DNA of 36,902 bases. Origin: Kiritimatiellia bacterium (GTDB taxonomy: Bacteria > Verrucomicrobiota > Kiritimatiellia > UBA8416 > JABMPJ01). Of the stretch, positions 23,734 through 32,124 are shown in pieces (position 1 is the first letter of the stretch; each line of letters begins with the position of its first letter). The translations under genes and the position numbers were made by a program. The notes under the pieces are model-generated. The model did not search any database, was not told the origin of the DNA, and saw nothing but the letters and a program-made list of their open reading frames with translations. The stretch is taken from the NCBI GenBank assembly GCA_016783675.1, contig JADHWE010000018.1:1-36902 (forward strand). Reading direction: 5' to 3'.

Positions 23734-26226
23734 CTAGGTTTTGGCCATTTCCTTGCCACGGAAGGTCAACGCATCGGCCTTCCGTGTAATCTCGATCTTC
23801 TTGCCATCGCCCAGAGAGCCCTTGAGAATCTCTTCGGCCAGCGGGTCCTCGATATAGCGCTCAACGGCCCGGCGCAGCGGGCGTGCCCCGGATGCCTCGT
23901 CGAAGCCCTTCTCGACCAGAAACTCCCGGGCCGAGCGCGTCAGCTCGATGCGCTTGCCCTTTGCAGCCAACCGCTCGCGCACCTTGCTGAGTTCCAGAGT
24001 CAGGATCTTGCTCACATCGCCCCTGTCGAGGCGTCGGAAGACAATCATGTCGTCAAACCGGTTCAGGAACTCCGGCTTGAATGCACGCTTGGCCTCTTCC
24101 ATCATCCGTTTCCTGAAGGCCTCTGCGTCTGCGCCTTCTCCGGCCCCGCTGCCAAATCCCAGCCCGGCGCCCTTGTGCGCGGCATCGAAACCGAGGTTAG
24201 AGGTGAGGATCACAACCGTGTTGCGGAAATCGACACGTCTGCCGAGGCTGTCGGTCAACGTCCCCTCTTCAAGAATCTGCAGCATCATGTGCATCACGTC
24301 CGGGTGCGCCTTCTCGACCTCGTCGAACAGCACCACGGAATAGGGGCGACGCCGAACCTTCTCAGTGAGCTGTCCGCCCTCTTCGTGTCCCACGTAGCCC
24401 GGAGGGGACCCGATCAGACGCGACACGGTGAACTTCTCCATGTATTCGGACATGTCGAGCTGGATCAGGGAGTCCGTATCACCGAACATGAACTCCGCCA
24501 GCGCCTTCGCCAGCAGGGTTTTTCCGACACCGGTCGATCCCAGGAAGATGAACGACCCGATCGGTCGGCGCGGATCCTTGAGGTCAGCACGCGAACGGCG
24601 CAGGGCACGCGAGATTGTGGCCACGGCTTCGCTCTGGCCGATGACTTTCTTGGAGAGTTCCTTCTCCATCCCGAGCAACCGGGCCAGTTCTTTCTGGTCC
24701 ATGCGGCGCAGCGGCACACCGGTTGATTTGGAAATCACGGCCATGACATCCTCCGCCGTGATAGTCGCCACGTTTTCGCGGTTCTCCTTGCGCCATTCCT
24801 CGAGAATCTTGGCGAGGGCTTCCTTTTCCTTCCGCTCACGATCACGCAGTTCGGCCGCTTCTTCGAACCGCTGCTCCTTGATCGCCTTCTCTTTCTCGGC
24901 TCGGATTTTGCTGATCGTGGCCTCGCGGTCACGAATATCAGGCGAACGCTTGGTCGACATGATCCTCGCGCGCGCGCCGGCTTCATCGATCATATCGATC
25001 GCCTTGTCCGGAAGGTAGCGCCCCGTGATGTAGCGGGCGGAGAGGCGGGCCGCGGTTTCGAGCGCCTCGTCGGTATAGCGGGCGTTGTGGTGGTCTTCGT
25101 AGCGATCGCGAATGCCCTTCAGGATCTCGATTGTTTCATCGACATTCGGTTCTTCCACCATGACCGATTGGAACCGCCGCTCCAGGGCGGAGTCTTTTTC
25201 AACAAACTTACGGTACTCGTTCAAGGTCGTGGCGCCCACGCACTGTAGCTCCCCGCGAGCCAGCGCGGGCTTGATGATGTTGGAGGCATCCATCGCCCCT
25301 TCGGCCGCTCCTGCACCAACGATGGTGTGCAACTCGTCGATAAACAGGATCACGTTGCCCACGCGCCGAATCTCGTCCATCACCGCTTTGATGCGCTCCT
25401 CGAACTGGCCGCGGTACTTCGTGCCCGCGATCATGAGGGCCATGTCGAGCGTAATGACCCGCCGTCCATGCATGACTTCGGGGACCTCGCCCGACACCAC
25501 GAGCTGAGCCAGGCCTTCAACGATGGCGGTCTTGCCCACACCGGCCTCGCCCAAGAGCACCGGGTTGTTCTTGGTGCGGCGGCAAAGAACCTGAATGACC
25601 CGCTCCAGCTCGTTCTTACGACCGATCATCGGGTCCAGTTCGCCCTTTATGGCGAGGGCGGTCAGGTCGCGACCGAAAGCCTTCAGGGCCGGGGTTTTTG
25701 TCTCTTTGCCGGATTGTCTCGTCGCGGGCGGAGCGCCCTCGTCGGTCTCCTCATCCTCGAAATCATCATCGTCATACTCAAAGCTGGGATCAAGCTCCCG
25801 CATGACCTCCATCCGGGCTGTATCGAGGTCTACCTCCAGGTTCTTCAGCACCTGGGCCGCCACACCTTCTCCCTCGCGCAACAGTCCAAGCAGTATGTGC
25901 TCGGTTCCCACGTAGGTGTGGTTGAGCGCCTGCGCCTCGGCCAGGGCAAGCTGCAGGACCTTCTTGGAACGCGGCGTAAAGGGCACGTTGCCGACGGTCT
26001 TGGTCTCGGGCCCCTGTCCCACGGCCTTTTCCACCTCGTAGCGCACGCTTTCGAGTGAGATCCCCATGCGCTCGAGTACGTTAACGGCGACCCCCTCCCC
26101 CAGCACAATCAGGCCCAGCAGCAGGTGCTCGGTCCCGACGTACGGGTGGTTGAAGCGGTCGGCTTCCCGGCGGGCCAGTTTCACCACTTGTTGTGCCCGC
26201 GGCGTAAAATTTGAAAATCCATCCAT
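23734..26226 (-). CDS. clpC: AAA+ unfoldase ClpC
   Basis: An 830-residue Clp/Hsp100 unfoldase that feeds proteins to ClpP. It has two N-terminal Clp repeats (about 8-145), a very acidic linker (about 146-165), AAA1 with Walker A GEAGVGKT at 226-233, a middle domain with a UVR-like coiled coil ([15 protein letters not shown]), and AAA2 with GSTGVGKT and the [10 protein letters not shown] motif. The two glutamates that bind phosphoarginine in Bacillus ClpC correspond to Glu33 and Glu109 in the two GTEH motifs. The frame is open further upstream, but ATG 26226 matches the family start and lies 2 bp after the mcsB stop. Confidence 0.97.
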   Translation of the reverse strand: MDGFSNFTPRAQQVVKLARREADRFNHPYVGTEHLLLGLIVLGEGVAVNVLERMGISLESVRYEVEKAVGQGPETKTVGNVPFTPRSKKVLQLALAEAQALNHTYVGTEHILLGLLREGEGVAAQVLKNLEVDLDTARMEVMRELDPSFEYDDDDFEDEETDEGAPPATRQSGKETKTPALKAFGRDLTALAIKGELDPMIGRKNELERVIQVLCRRTKNNPVLLGEAGVGKTAIVEGLAQLVVSGEVPEVMHGRRVITLDMALMIAGTKYRGQFEERIKAVMDEIRRVGNVILFIDELHTIVGAGAAEGAMDASNIIKPALARGELQCVGATTLNEYRKFVEKDSALERRFQSVMVEEPNVDETIEILKGIRDRYEDHHNARYTDEALETAARLSARYITGRYLPDKAIDMIDEAGARARIMSTKRSPDIRDREATISKIRAEKEKAIKEQRFEEAAELRDRERKEKEALAKILEEWRKENRENVATITAEDVMAVISKSTGVPLRRMDQKELARLLGMEKELSKKVIGQSEAVATISRALRRSRADLKDPRRPIGSFIFLGSTGVGKTLLAKALAEFMFGDTDSLIQLDMSEYMEKFTVSRLIGSPPGYVGHEEGGQLTEKVRRRPYSVVLFDEVEKAHPDVMHMMLQILEEGTLTDSLGRRVDFRNTVVILTSNLGFDAAHKGAGLGFGSGAGEGADAEAFRKRMMEEAKRAFKPEFLNRFDDMIVFRRLDRGDVSKILTLELSKVRERLAAKGKRIELTRSAREFLVEKGFDEASGARPLRRAVERYIEDPLAEEILKGSLGDGKKIEITRKADALTFRGKEMAKT

Positions 26227-26228
26227 TA

Positions 26229-27290
26229 TCAATCCACCAATTCGCACGAAGCGATTCGTTTCTTCACCAGTTGTGCGCGCAATTCGTCCCGTTCCTCGGG
26301 GTTGATCACGCGACCATAGAGTTTCTGCAAGTGTCCCGGCTGTGTCAAAAGCATTATCTCGTTCAGTTCGGAGGGCGCCACCTTCTTGACCATGCCCAGT
26401 TCCACGCCGAACCGGACCGCCGCCACGAGGTCGGTCACCTCGCCCGAGGACAACAGGCACGCATGCGTCATGATGCCAAGCGCCCGACCCACGTAGTCCT
26501 GAACGAAGGAGAGACGGTCCTGCAGCAACCGTGCACGTGCATTACGCTCATGCTGCACCAGCTCGTTACCCACTTTGCCAAGCAGATCGACGATCTCTGT
26601 TTCGGACTCGCCCAGTGTGGCCTGGTTCGACACCTGGAAGATATTTCCCTCCGCATCGCTGCCTTCTCCCAGCACACCACGTACGGCAAGACCAATCTTG
26701 TCCAGCCCCTTGACCACCGGTTCAATCTCGTTGAGCAGGCGCAGCCCCGTCAGGTGAAGCATCACGCTGACACGCAGTCCTGTCCCCACATTGCTGGGAC
26801 AAGCCGTCAGGTACCCCAGGCGCGGTGAAAAGGCGTAGTCAAGGTGCTCGGAGAGCGCCGTGTCCAAGTCGTCCATCTCGGTCCAGAGCTCCCGTAGGCT
26901 CATTCCGGGACTGATCACCTGCATACGGAGGTGGTCTTCTTCGTTGACCATGATCGCCACGTTGTTGTCGTGCCGCAGGATCACCCCGCTCCCCGCGCCC
27001 ATGACCGCGAGCTCGCGACTGATGAGATGTCGCTCGGTCAACACATCCTTGTCGACCTTCTCCATCTCGCCCATGTCCAGGAAGGTGCCCCGCTTCAGTG
27101 TCGGGACCGCGGCGCAAGCTTGGCGGATCGTCTCGGAAAGGCGCAGCCGCTCATCATCCTTGGCCCATCCCGGAAACGCCGCGCCCTTCAGGTTACGCGC
27201 CAGCCGCACGCGGCTGCTGACAACGATTCCCGCCTCCAGATCGTCACTGGACCATAGCCCCGGCTGCTTGACTAACTCGTCGACAAACAC
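26229..27290 (-). CDS. mcsB: Protein arginine kinase McsB
   Basis: Phosphorylates arginine in proteins, marking them for ClpCP. A 353-residue phosphagen-kinase fold: SSRVRLARNL (25-34), NEEDHLR (116-122, catalytic Glu) and TACPSNVGTGLR with Cys164. The C-terminal RDELRA at 334-339 fits the R-D-x-x-R-A phosphoarginine-binding motif that activates Bacillus McsB. The N-terminal domain of creatine/arginine kinases is missing, as in all McsB. GTG start at 27290. It is coupled between mcsA and clpC (2-bp gaps). Confidence 0.96.
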   Translation of the reverse strand: MFVDELVKQPGLWSSDDLEAGIVVSSRVRLARNLKGAAFPGWAKDDERLRLSETIRQACAAVPTLKRGTFLDMGEMEKVDKDVLTERHLISRELAVMGAGSGVILRHDNNVAIMVNEEDHLRMQVISPGMSLRELWTEMDDLDTALSEHLDYAFSPRLGYLTACPSNVGTGLRVSVMLHLTGLRLLNEIEPVVKGLDKIGLAVRGVLGEGSDAEGNIFQVSNQATLGESETEIVDLLGKVGNELVQHERNARARLLQDRLSFVQDYVGRALGIMTHACLLSSGEVTDLVAAVRFGVELGMVKKVAPSELNEIMLLTQPGHLQKLYGRVINPEERDELRAQLVKKRIASCELVD

Positions 27291-27292
27291 GG

Positions 27293-27787
27293 CTATTCTC
27301 CCCCGCCAACGCCATCCAGCTTTGCTTTCAGATCACGTATGTGATCGCGCAGCGTAGCGGCCTCTTCGAAATCCTGCGCAGAGACAGCCCGCTCCAGGGC
27401 CTGCTGCAGGGCGGCAATCTCGGCGTTCAGGGCCTCACCGGCCGGGGCTTTCCCGACATGCCGAGAGCCCTTCTGCATGGCACGGAGATAGGGTGACAGC
27501 TCATCCGCGAACGCTTCGTAACACGAAGGGCAGCCCAGCAGGGAACGTTTCTTGAAGTCTTTGCCGGTTGTACCACAGATCAGGCAGGTCTTCTCTGACG
27601 TGGCATCCCGCTTCTCTTCCTGCAATCCGGCGCCAAAGAGAAAATCCGGCATAGACAGGGGCGACTGGAGATCGAACCCGTTCTCGGCCGCACATTCCTC
27701 GCAGACGTACATCTCCCTGACCTGTCCGTTGCAGACCTGTTTAAAATGCACCGAGGCCTCGCGGCATTCGCAGATTTCGCATTTCAT
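27293..27787 (-). CDS. mcsA: McsB activator McsA (zinc-finger, UVR motif)
   Basis: A 164-residue protein with four CxxC-type zinc knuckles: CEIC near the start, CEEC, CLIC and CPSC. A C-terminal UVR coiled coil follows (ALERAVSAQDFEEAATLRDHIRDLK). McsA activates McsB and helps recruit ClpC. Start ATG 27787 is preceded by GAGAGG. In Firmicutes ctsR precedes this gene; here ilvE does, so CtsR-type control is not evident. Confidence 0.95.
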   Translation of the reverse strand: MKCEICECREASVHFKQVCNGQVREMYVCEECAAENGFDLQSPLSMPDFLFGAGLQEEKRDATSEKTCLICGTTGKDFKKRSLLGCPSCYEAFADELSPYLRAMQKGSRHVGKAPAGEALNAEIAALQQALERAVSAQDFEEAATLRDHIRDLKAKLDGVGGGE

Positions 27788-27812
27788 GGGAGCCCTCTCG
27801 ACGGCGACAAAC

Positions 27813-28733
27813 CTAGACGACCGGTGTGAACCAACCGTAGGTGTCCTCCTTACGGCCTTCGACGATGTCGAAGAAGGCGGACTGAATCTTCTCTGTCACG
27901 GGTCCGCGCCGCCCTTCACCGATCACGATGTTGTCTATCTTGGAGACGGGCGTGACTTCTGCCGCCGTCCCGGTAAAGAACACCTCATCCGCCACGTAGA
28001 GCGCTTCACGCGGAATCACTTGCTGACGGATTTTCATCCCCAGCTCGCGGGCCAATGTCACGACGCAGTGACGCGTAATGCCCGGAAGAATCGAGGAACT
28101 CGACGGGGGCGTGTAAATAGCGCCGTTGCGCACGATGAAGATATTCTCACCCGATCCCTCGGAAACAAACCCGTAGTGATCCAGTGCAATGCCTTCGTCG
28201 AACCCATCGTCCGTGGCCTCCATCTTGATCAGCTGCGAGTTCAGATAGTTGCCGCCTGCCTTCGCCAGCGTCGGGATCGTGTCGGGTGCTGCCCGGCGCC
28301 AGGATGAGACGCGAACCGATACGCCGGCCTCCATCGCCTCTTCTCCCAGGTACTTGCCCCAACTCCACGCTGCAATCACGACATTCACCGGGCAGGTCTG
28401 CGGATTCACGCCCATTGCGCCCAAGCCGCGAAAAGCCAGCGGGCGGATGTAGCAGGACTGCAGGTTGTTCTCTCGTACGGTGTCGATGACGGCCTGTTCC
28501 AGCTCCGACTGCTCAAAAGGAATGTCCATGCGGTAGATCTTGGCGGATTCATACAGCCGCCGCATGTGGTCGTTCAGCCGGAAAATGGCCGGGCCTTTGC
28601 CCGTATCGTAGCAGCGAACACCCTCGAACACAGACGAACCGTAATGAAGCGCATGCGACATCACGTGACAGGTCGCATCCGCCCAATCAACAAGCTTCCC
28701 ATCATACCAAATCTTGCCCTGTCCAAACGACAT
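27813..28733 (-). CDS. ilvE: Branched-chain amino acid aminotransferase
   Basis: A 306-residue PLP enzyme performing the last step of Leu/Ile/Val synthesis. Lys158 in [10 protein letters not shown] is the Schiff-base lysine, and [19 protein letters not shown] and GTAAEVTPV are class IV aminotransferase signatures. ATG 28733 has GGGAGG 6 bp upstream and matches the family start; the extension to 28754 is rejected. It is the first gene of the long minus-strand array, 25 bp before mcsA. Confidence 0.96.
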   Translation of the reverse strand: MSFGQGKIWYDGKLVDWADATCHVMSHALHYGSSVFEGVRCYDTGKGPAIFRLNDHMRRLYESAKIYRMDIPFEQSELEQAVIDTVRENNLQSCYIRPLAFRGLGAMGVNPQTCPVNVVIAAWSWGKYLGEEAMEAGVSVRVSSWRRAAPDTIPTLAKAGGNYLNSQLIKMEATDDGFDEGIALDHYGFVSEGSGENIFIVRNGAIYTPPSSSSILPGITRHCVVTLARELGMKIRQQVIPREALYVADEVFFTGTAAEVTPVSKIDNIVIGEGRRGPVTEKIQSAFFDIVEGRKEDTYGWFTPVV

Positions 28734-28759
28734 ACCGGACCTCCCTCTACACAATAACG

Positions 28760-28785
28760 CCCCGCAGTCCGTGCGGGGCCTTTTT
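28760..28785 (+). terminator. Intrinsic terminator-like hairpin upstream of ilvE
   Basis: CCCCGCA (28760-28766) pairs with TGCGGGG (28772-28778) around a 5-base loop and is followed by CCTTTTT on the plus strand. On the minus strand the hairpin is followed by GTTATTGT, a weak T tract. No plus-strand gene precedes it. It may stop antisense readthrough, or end the GIY-YIG transcript on the minus strand before ilvE. Confidence 0.6.
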
Positions 28786-28837
28786 CACGACTTCATTAAG
28801 AATAGGCGCCGGAATACTGTCAGACAAGCTGTAAAAC

Positions 28838-28865
28838 GGAAGTCTGCGGTCAGAAGCCGGAGGTA
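28838..28865. repeat. Degenerate heptad spacer
   Basis: Four consecutive 7-mers GGAAGTC, TGCGGTC, AGAAGCC and GGAGGTA share a G/A-rich core with the same 7-bp phase as the tracts at 1380 and 3677. It lies just downstream of the GIY-YIG gene. Confidence 0.45.
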
Positions 28866-28883
28866 GGGCGGTCAACACGCCGC

Positions 28884-29138
28884 TCAGAAATGCCGGCGGG
28901 CAAACTCCCTGCCTGAACCAGACTTGAGGTATTCCTCAAACGCCCTGGCTTTGCTCTTGCTCCTGAAGGCCACGGCCGTTTCCAGCTCCCAAGGTCTGAA
29001 TCTGCTCGTGTGTGGCACTCGGCCAGCGTTGTGATCCTTAAGGCGAGCGTCCAAATCCTGTGTACAGCCCGTGTAGTGCCGATTCGAGTCACGTTCAGAG
29101 ACAAGGATGTACACGTAATGGAACTGTGCGGAGGGCAT
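28884..29138 (-). CDS. Short GIY-YIG nuclease-domain protein
   Basis: An 84-residue single-domain GIY-YIG protein: the first motif reads VYILVS ... HYTGCT, followed by the LDARLKDHN helix and the F-x-S-K-x-KA-x2-FE-x-YLK-S-G pattern of the YhbQ/SLX1-like branch. ATG 29138 begins PSAQFHYVYIL. The frame stays open upstream through the 104-bp repeat, so a longer product is possible but less likely. It lies downstream of tRNA-Leu on the same strand, separated only by the structured tandem repeat. The role could be repair or mobility. Confidence 0.8.
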   Translation of the reverse strand: MPSAQFHYVYILVSERDSNRHYTGCTQDLDARLKDHNAGRVPHTSRFRPWELETAVAFRSKSKARAFEEYLKSGSGREFARRHF

Positions 29139-29237
29139 GCCAAGCCGTAGTCTCGCAGCGCGGTGCATCGTCCGCCTCCGCATTTCTCGCAAGCTCGAAA
29201 TGGCTACGGCGTGACAGCCTTCGCTCTCCGCTGCGCT
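29134..29237. repeat. Structured 104-bp repeat, copy 1 (GIY-YIG proximal)
   Basis: Matches copy 2 at 29265-29368 with one difference (C29156 versus T29287). The period is 131 bp, with a 27-bp unrelated spacer. It begins at the GIY-YIG start codon. It contains inverted GCCGTAG/CTACGGC and CATTTC/GAAATG pairs. Confidence 0.9.
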
Positions 29238-29264
29238 GTCCACTGGCTCTGCTGCCGGTTGGCT

Positions 29265-29368
29265 GGCATGCCAAGCCGTAGTCTCGTAGCGCGGTGCATC
29301 GTCCGCCTCCGCATTTCTCGCAAGCTCGAAATGGCTACGGCGTGACAGCCTTCGCTCTCCGCTGCGCT
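29265..29368. repeat. Structured 104-bp repeat, copy 2 (tRNA proximal)
   Basis: Second copy of the 104-bp unit, ending 12 bp from the tRNA-Leu 3' end. Here the left end extends into a perfect 11-bp stem, AGCCTTCGCTC (29347-29357) with GAGCGAAGGCT (29371-29381), whose last base is the tRNA's terminal A. An alternative pairing joins CTCGTAGCGC just after the tRNA with GCGCTACGAG further into the unit. Either fold would form in the tRNA trailer transcript. Confidence 0.9.
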
Positions 29369-29380
29369 ACGAGCGAAGGC

Positions 29381-29468
29381 TGGTGCACCCGAGAGGAGTC
29401 GAACCTCCACGCCCTTAACGGGCACATGGACCTGAACCATGCGTGTATGCCAATTTCACCACGGGTGC
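29381..29468 (-). tRNA. tRNA-Leu(CAG)
   Basis: 88 nt on the minus strand. The acceptor stem GCACCCG pairs with CGGGTGC, followed by A and an encoded CCA. The anticodon loop is TTCAGGT (anticodon CAG), there is a long variable arm as in class II tRNAs, and the T loop has GGTTCGACTCC. A promoter is seen 19 bp upstream. The CCA is followed at once by a perfect hairpin and a tandem repeat. Confidence 0.95.
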
Positions 29469-29487
29469 GTAACGAAAAGCAGGGGGC

Positions 29488-29516
29488 ATACTAGTCAGGT
29501 CGACCGCACAGGTCAA
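29488..29516 (-). promoter_or_regulatory. Promoter of tRNA-Leu
   Basis: Minus strand TTGACC (29511-29516) and TAGTAT (29488-29493) with a 17-bp spacer, 19 bp before the tRNA 5' end. It is a near-consensus sigma-70 promoter. Confidence 0.7.
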
Positions 29517-29523
29517 AACCATT

Positions 29524-30384
29524 TTACAGTGCCGAGCGGAACTCGGCGGTACCATGGATTCCCAGGTTCAGGTGGAAAAGCGATCCGGAGAGTTCCCCGT
29601 TCGTTTCAGGGTCGCCTGTGCTGGCTGTCGTGACGAACATGTCGGTGTATTCCGGTCCGCCAAACGCTACGCACGACACGTTGCGCACAGGAAAGCCGAT
29701 CCGCAGCAGCTCTCCGCCCTCGCTGTCCAGCCGCACGAGTCGCGCGCCATCCCAACGCGCCGACCAGAGGCGCCCCTCGGCGTCCACGGTCATCCCGTCC
29801 GGCTTGCCTTCGTCGCCCGTTGGTCGAACAAGAACCCGGCGGTTCGTGATGGCCCCGGTCTCGCGGTCATAGTCAAAGACCGATAGCGTCCGCTGGCGCG
29901 AGTCACAGAAGTACATGCGCGTCAGGTCGGGCGAGAACCCCATGCCATTCGCGGTCCCTGTATTCTCGACCACCACCGTCAGGGTCCCATCCGGGTCCAA
30001 CCGGTAGAGGCGCCCCGCGCGATCTTCCGTGGACATGACACCGCAGAAAACCCGGCCTTCCGGATCGGCAATAACATCGTTGAAGCGGTTGCCCCGCTCT
30101 TCCTGGACCTCTTCCAGGACAGTTCTCAGAAAGTGACCATGCCGCCATGTCTTCACGGCGCCCTCGGCCATGAACAGGGCCAGGCATCCGTCCTGCTGCA
30201 GCGTCATGCCGCCGACGGGCGTGCCGAGCTCGAACGTTGCGGTCTCGACTCGCCCAAGCTGGTGCCGAAAAAGAAGCCCGTTGGGAATATCGAGCCAGTA
30301 GATACACTGCTCGTCCGGATGCCATAGGGGACCTTCTCCTGTATGACAGGATTGGCGGACCAAGACGGCAGGCTCCGGGGTCAT
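29524..30384 (-). CDS. SMP-30/gluconolactonase family protein
   Basis: A 286-residue six-bladed beta-propeller lactonase-type protein. It carries the family blocks GEGPLWHPDEQCIYWLDI, NRFNDVIADPEGRVFCG, TANGMGFSPD, YFCDS and KPDGMTVDAEGRLWSA; the Glu, Asn and Asp metal ligands in these blocks are present. It probably opens a sugar lactone. Its start overlaps the stop of the gene before it (ATGA), an odd partner for a sugar enzyme. Confidence 0.92.
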   Translation of the reverse strand: MTPEPAVLVRQSCHTGEGPLWHPDEQCIYWLDIPNGLLFRHQLGRVETATFELGTPVGGMTLQQDGCLALFMAEGAVKTWRHGHFLRTVLEEVQEERGNRFNDVIADPEGRVFCGVMSTEDRAGRLYRLDPDGTLTVVVENTGTANGMGFSPDLTRMYFCDSRQRTLSVFDYDRETGAITNRRVLVRPTGDEGKPDGMTVDAEGRLWSARWDGARLVRLDSEGGELLRIGFPVRNVSCVAFGGPEYTDMFVTTASTGDPETNGELSGSLFHLNLGIHGTAEFRSAL

Positions 30385-31925
30385 GGTTGTACGTGCCCCG
30401 GTATGTTGCAGGTTGGATCGCTCCCGATCGCGTTCAACTCGTAGACGCCGCCCTGGGGACAGGTCGGTATCGTACCGCCCTTGATGAATTCACAGACACC
30501 TGTCACGTCGGCCTCGTCGCCGTCGTTCTTCATCTGCTCCAGCGCCCACTGCTCCTTGGCCGAATCGAGCTGTCGCAGGTTGTTGATGCAGGCATTCCCC
30601 TGCGAGGTCGAGCGCGCCTTCACAAACGAGGGGATGGCGATGGCCGCCATCATCCCAACCGGTGCCACAACCATTGATGCCACCAACTGCTGGCCGCTTG
30701 AGGCCGTCGTACCCGACGCCCGCACGCCGCTCTTGTAGTTCATCATCGTGATCGCGCAACTGTAGCCTTGCTGCCGATTGAGCAGGCGCCGCACCAGGTC
30801 GCGCGAGGCCTGGTCCTGCGCACCGGTCGCCGGGGCCATTGCCAGGGCCGACTCCTGGATGTCGCGTATGACGTCTCCAAACCGGTCGCTGATATAGGCG
30901 ATGCCGTTGTTCTTTATCGGCTGCCCGGAGAACGCCACCTTGTAGCTCTCCTGGGCAAGGAGCCCTCCCCTGTTTGCGTACGCCTTGATGGCGTCCGTGA
31001 CCGTCTGGGCCATGGTGCCTACAAGCAGAAACCCGTTGTGCTGTGCGAGCGTGAGCTGTACCGGCACCACCGGCACCGGCAGATTGAGCGAGTAAACCGT
31101 CGTGCCTTCCACCTGCGACTCCGTCAACGGCATGCCGCTGGCCGCTACCTGCTTCTTCACGAGCGACATGATGGTGTCATCCTTGACCTTGACGGCAAAC
31201 AACATCGAAGGCGAAGGAACCGACAGTGCCTCCGCCCCGGCCGGGATCGTGATGCTGGCGTCGCGTGAGAACTGAATCCCGAAGGCGCTGTCGGCGCCAA
31301 TGGATCCAACCAACTGATCGACCGATGTGCCCAGCATCGCCGCGGCGCCCGCTATGCTCTGCGCAAACTGCTCGGCGGCCTCCGGAGGAGCAACCCGGGC
31401 CACAAGGGCCTGGATCAGGGCCCAGAACTGCTTGATGTCGGCCGTGCCAGCGCGTGCCATTTCCGTATCCGCCGGCATGAACCGCAGACTTTGAAGCTCG
31501 CGCGGCGCCCCACCAACACAGGCCCGCCACAGCGGCAGCACAGCGGCCTCTGCGTCACGGCTGACGAACGTCTTGACGACGTTGAGCCCGTCCGCGCGTG
31601 GCACGCTGCTCATGCCCACACCATTTACCGCGTAAAAACCACTCTTCTTCAGGAAATCATGAAGTTTTGGGACCGTCTGTTTCGCCTGTTCAGACTTTTC
31701 ATCGTCGCCCGCCGTCGCGGAAGCGATTTCCACGAGGTCCGTCATGAACCGCTCGAGCAGTCCATCAACGTTGGCCACAATCATCAGGTCGCCGCCCTGG
31801 TCGAGCCGCGACGCCACGGCCGTATACGCCTGACGCACAGCTTCCGGGTCACGACCCTCTTGAACTCCCGCCTGCAGAGCAGACACAGACACAACCAACA
31901 ACCCCGCCATCAAGAACCTACACAT
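30381..31925 (-). CDS. Exported protein with C-terminal pseudopilin-like domain
   Basis: A 514-residue protein starting at ATG 31925 after AAAGG (a GTG at 31934 is less likely). The signal peptide is FLMAGLLVVSVSALQA. A long periplasmic domain of unknown fold follows (DUF3352-like in feel, not firm). Residues about 418-514 then contain a hydrophobic helix ending GMMAAIAIPSFVKARS, followed by GNACINNLRQLDSAKEQWALE. This is the N-terminal helix and first turn of GspG-type pseudopilins, but without the G-FTLIE leader and at the C-terminal end. It ends with cysteines like minor pseudopilins. The function is unknown. Confidence 0.75.
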   Translation of the reverse strand: MCRFLMAGLLVVSVSALQAGVQEGRDPEAVRQAYTAVASRLDQGGDLMIVANVDGLLERFMTDLVEIASATAGDDEKSEQAKQTVPKLHDFLKKSGFYAVNGVGMSSVPRADGLNVVKTFVSRDAEAAVLPLWRACVGGAPRELQSLRFMPADTEMARAGTADIKQFWALIQALVARVAPPEAAEQFAQSIAGAAAMLGTSVDQLVGSIGADSAFGIQFSRDASITIPAGAEALSVPSPSMLFAVKVKDDTIMSLVKKQVAASGMPLTESQVEGTTVYSLNLPVPVVPVQLTLAQHNGFLLVGTMAQTVTDAIKAYANRGGLLAQESYKVAFSGQPIKNNGIAYISDRFGDVIRDIQESALAMAPATGAQDQASRDLVRRLLNRQQGYSCAITMMNYKSGVRASGTTASSGQQLVASMVVAPVGMMAAIAIPSFVKARSTSQGNACINNLRQLDSAKEQWALEQMKNDGDEADVTGVCEFIKGGTIPTCPQGGVYELNAIGSDPTCNIPGHVQP

Positions 31926-32002
31926 ACCCAACACCTTTCTTTATGACCACAGCCCGGACCATCGCACGCCCCTCCCCTCCGCGTCAAGTCCCGCAAAGAA
32001 AC

Positions 32003-32031
32003 TTGGCACTGCCTCTGCCTTGCAGTAGAGT
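32003..32031 (+). promoter_or_regulatory. Promoter of tRNA-Ile2
   Basis: TTGGCA (32003-32008), a 17-bp spacer and TAGAGT (32026-32031), ending 19 bp before the tRNA. The same distance is seen for tRNA-Leu. The elements overlap an 8-bp inverted repeat, TTGGCACT / AGTGCCAA (32003-32010, 32029-32036). Confidence 0.55.
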
Positions 32032-32050
32032 GCCAACCTGTATTGAAAAC

Positions 32051-32124
32051 GGGCCCATAGCTCAGTTGGTCAGAGCTGGGGACTCATAATCCCTAGGTCG
32101 CTGGTTCGAGTCCAGCTGGGCCCA
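32051..32124 (+). tRNA. tRNA-Ile2(CAU), lysidine type
   Basis: 74 nt. The acceptor stem GGGCCCA pairs with TGGGCCC plus discriminator A. The anticodon loop is CTCATAA (anticodon CAT). The sequences GACTCATAATC and GGTCGCTGGTTC-GAGTCCAGC match the minor isoleucine tRNA (AUA reading, C34 modified by TilS) far better than elongator Met. CCA is not encoded (ACACC follows), unlike the tRNA-Leu here. It marks the boundary of the probable mobile element to the right. Confidence 0.9.

Noticed and set aside
29204-29440. 78-residue minus-strand frame through tRNA-Leu and the repeat
   Set aside because: It reads through the tRNA gene and the repeat; it is in frame with no domain of its own.
32051-32124. 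Reading the CAU tRNA as elongator or initiator methionine tRNA
   Set aside because: The T-arm, anticodon arm and GGTCGCTGG stretch match the lysidine-type isoleucine tRNA better.
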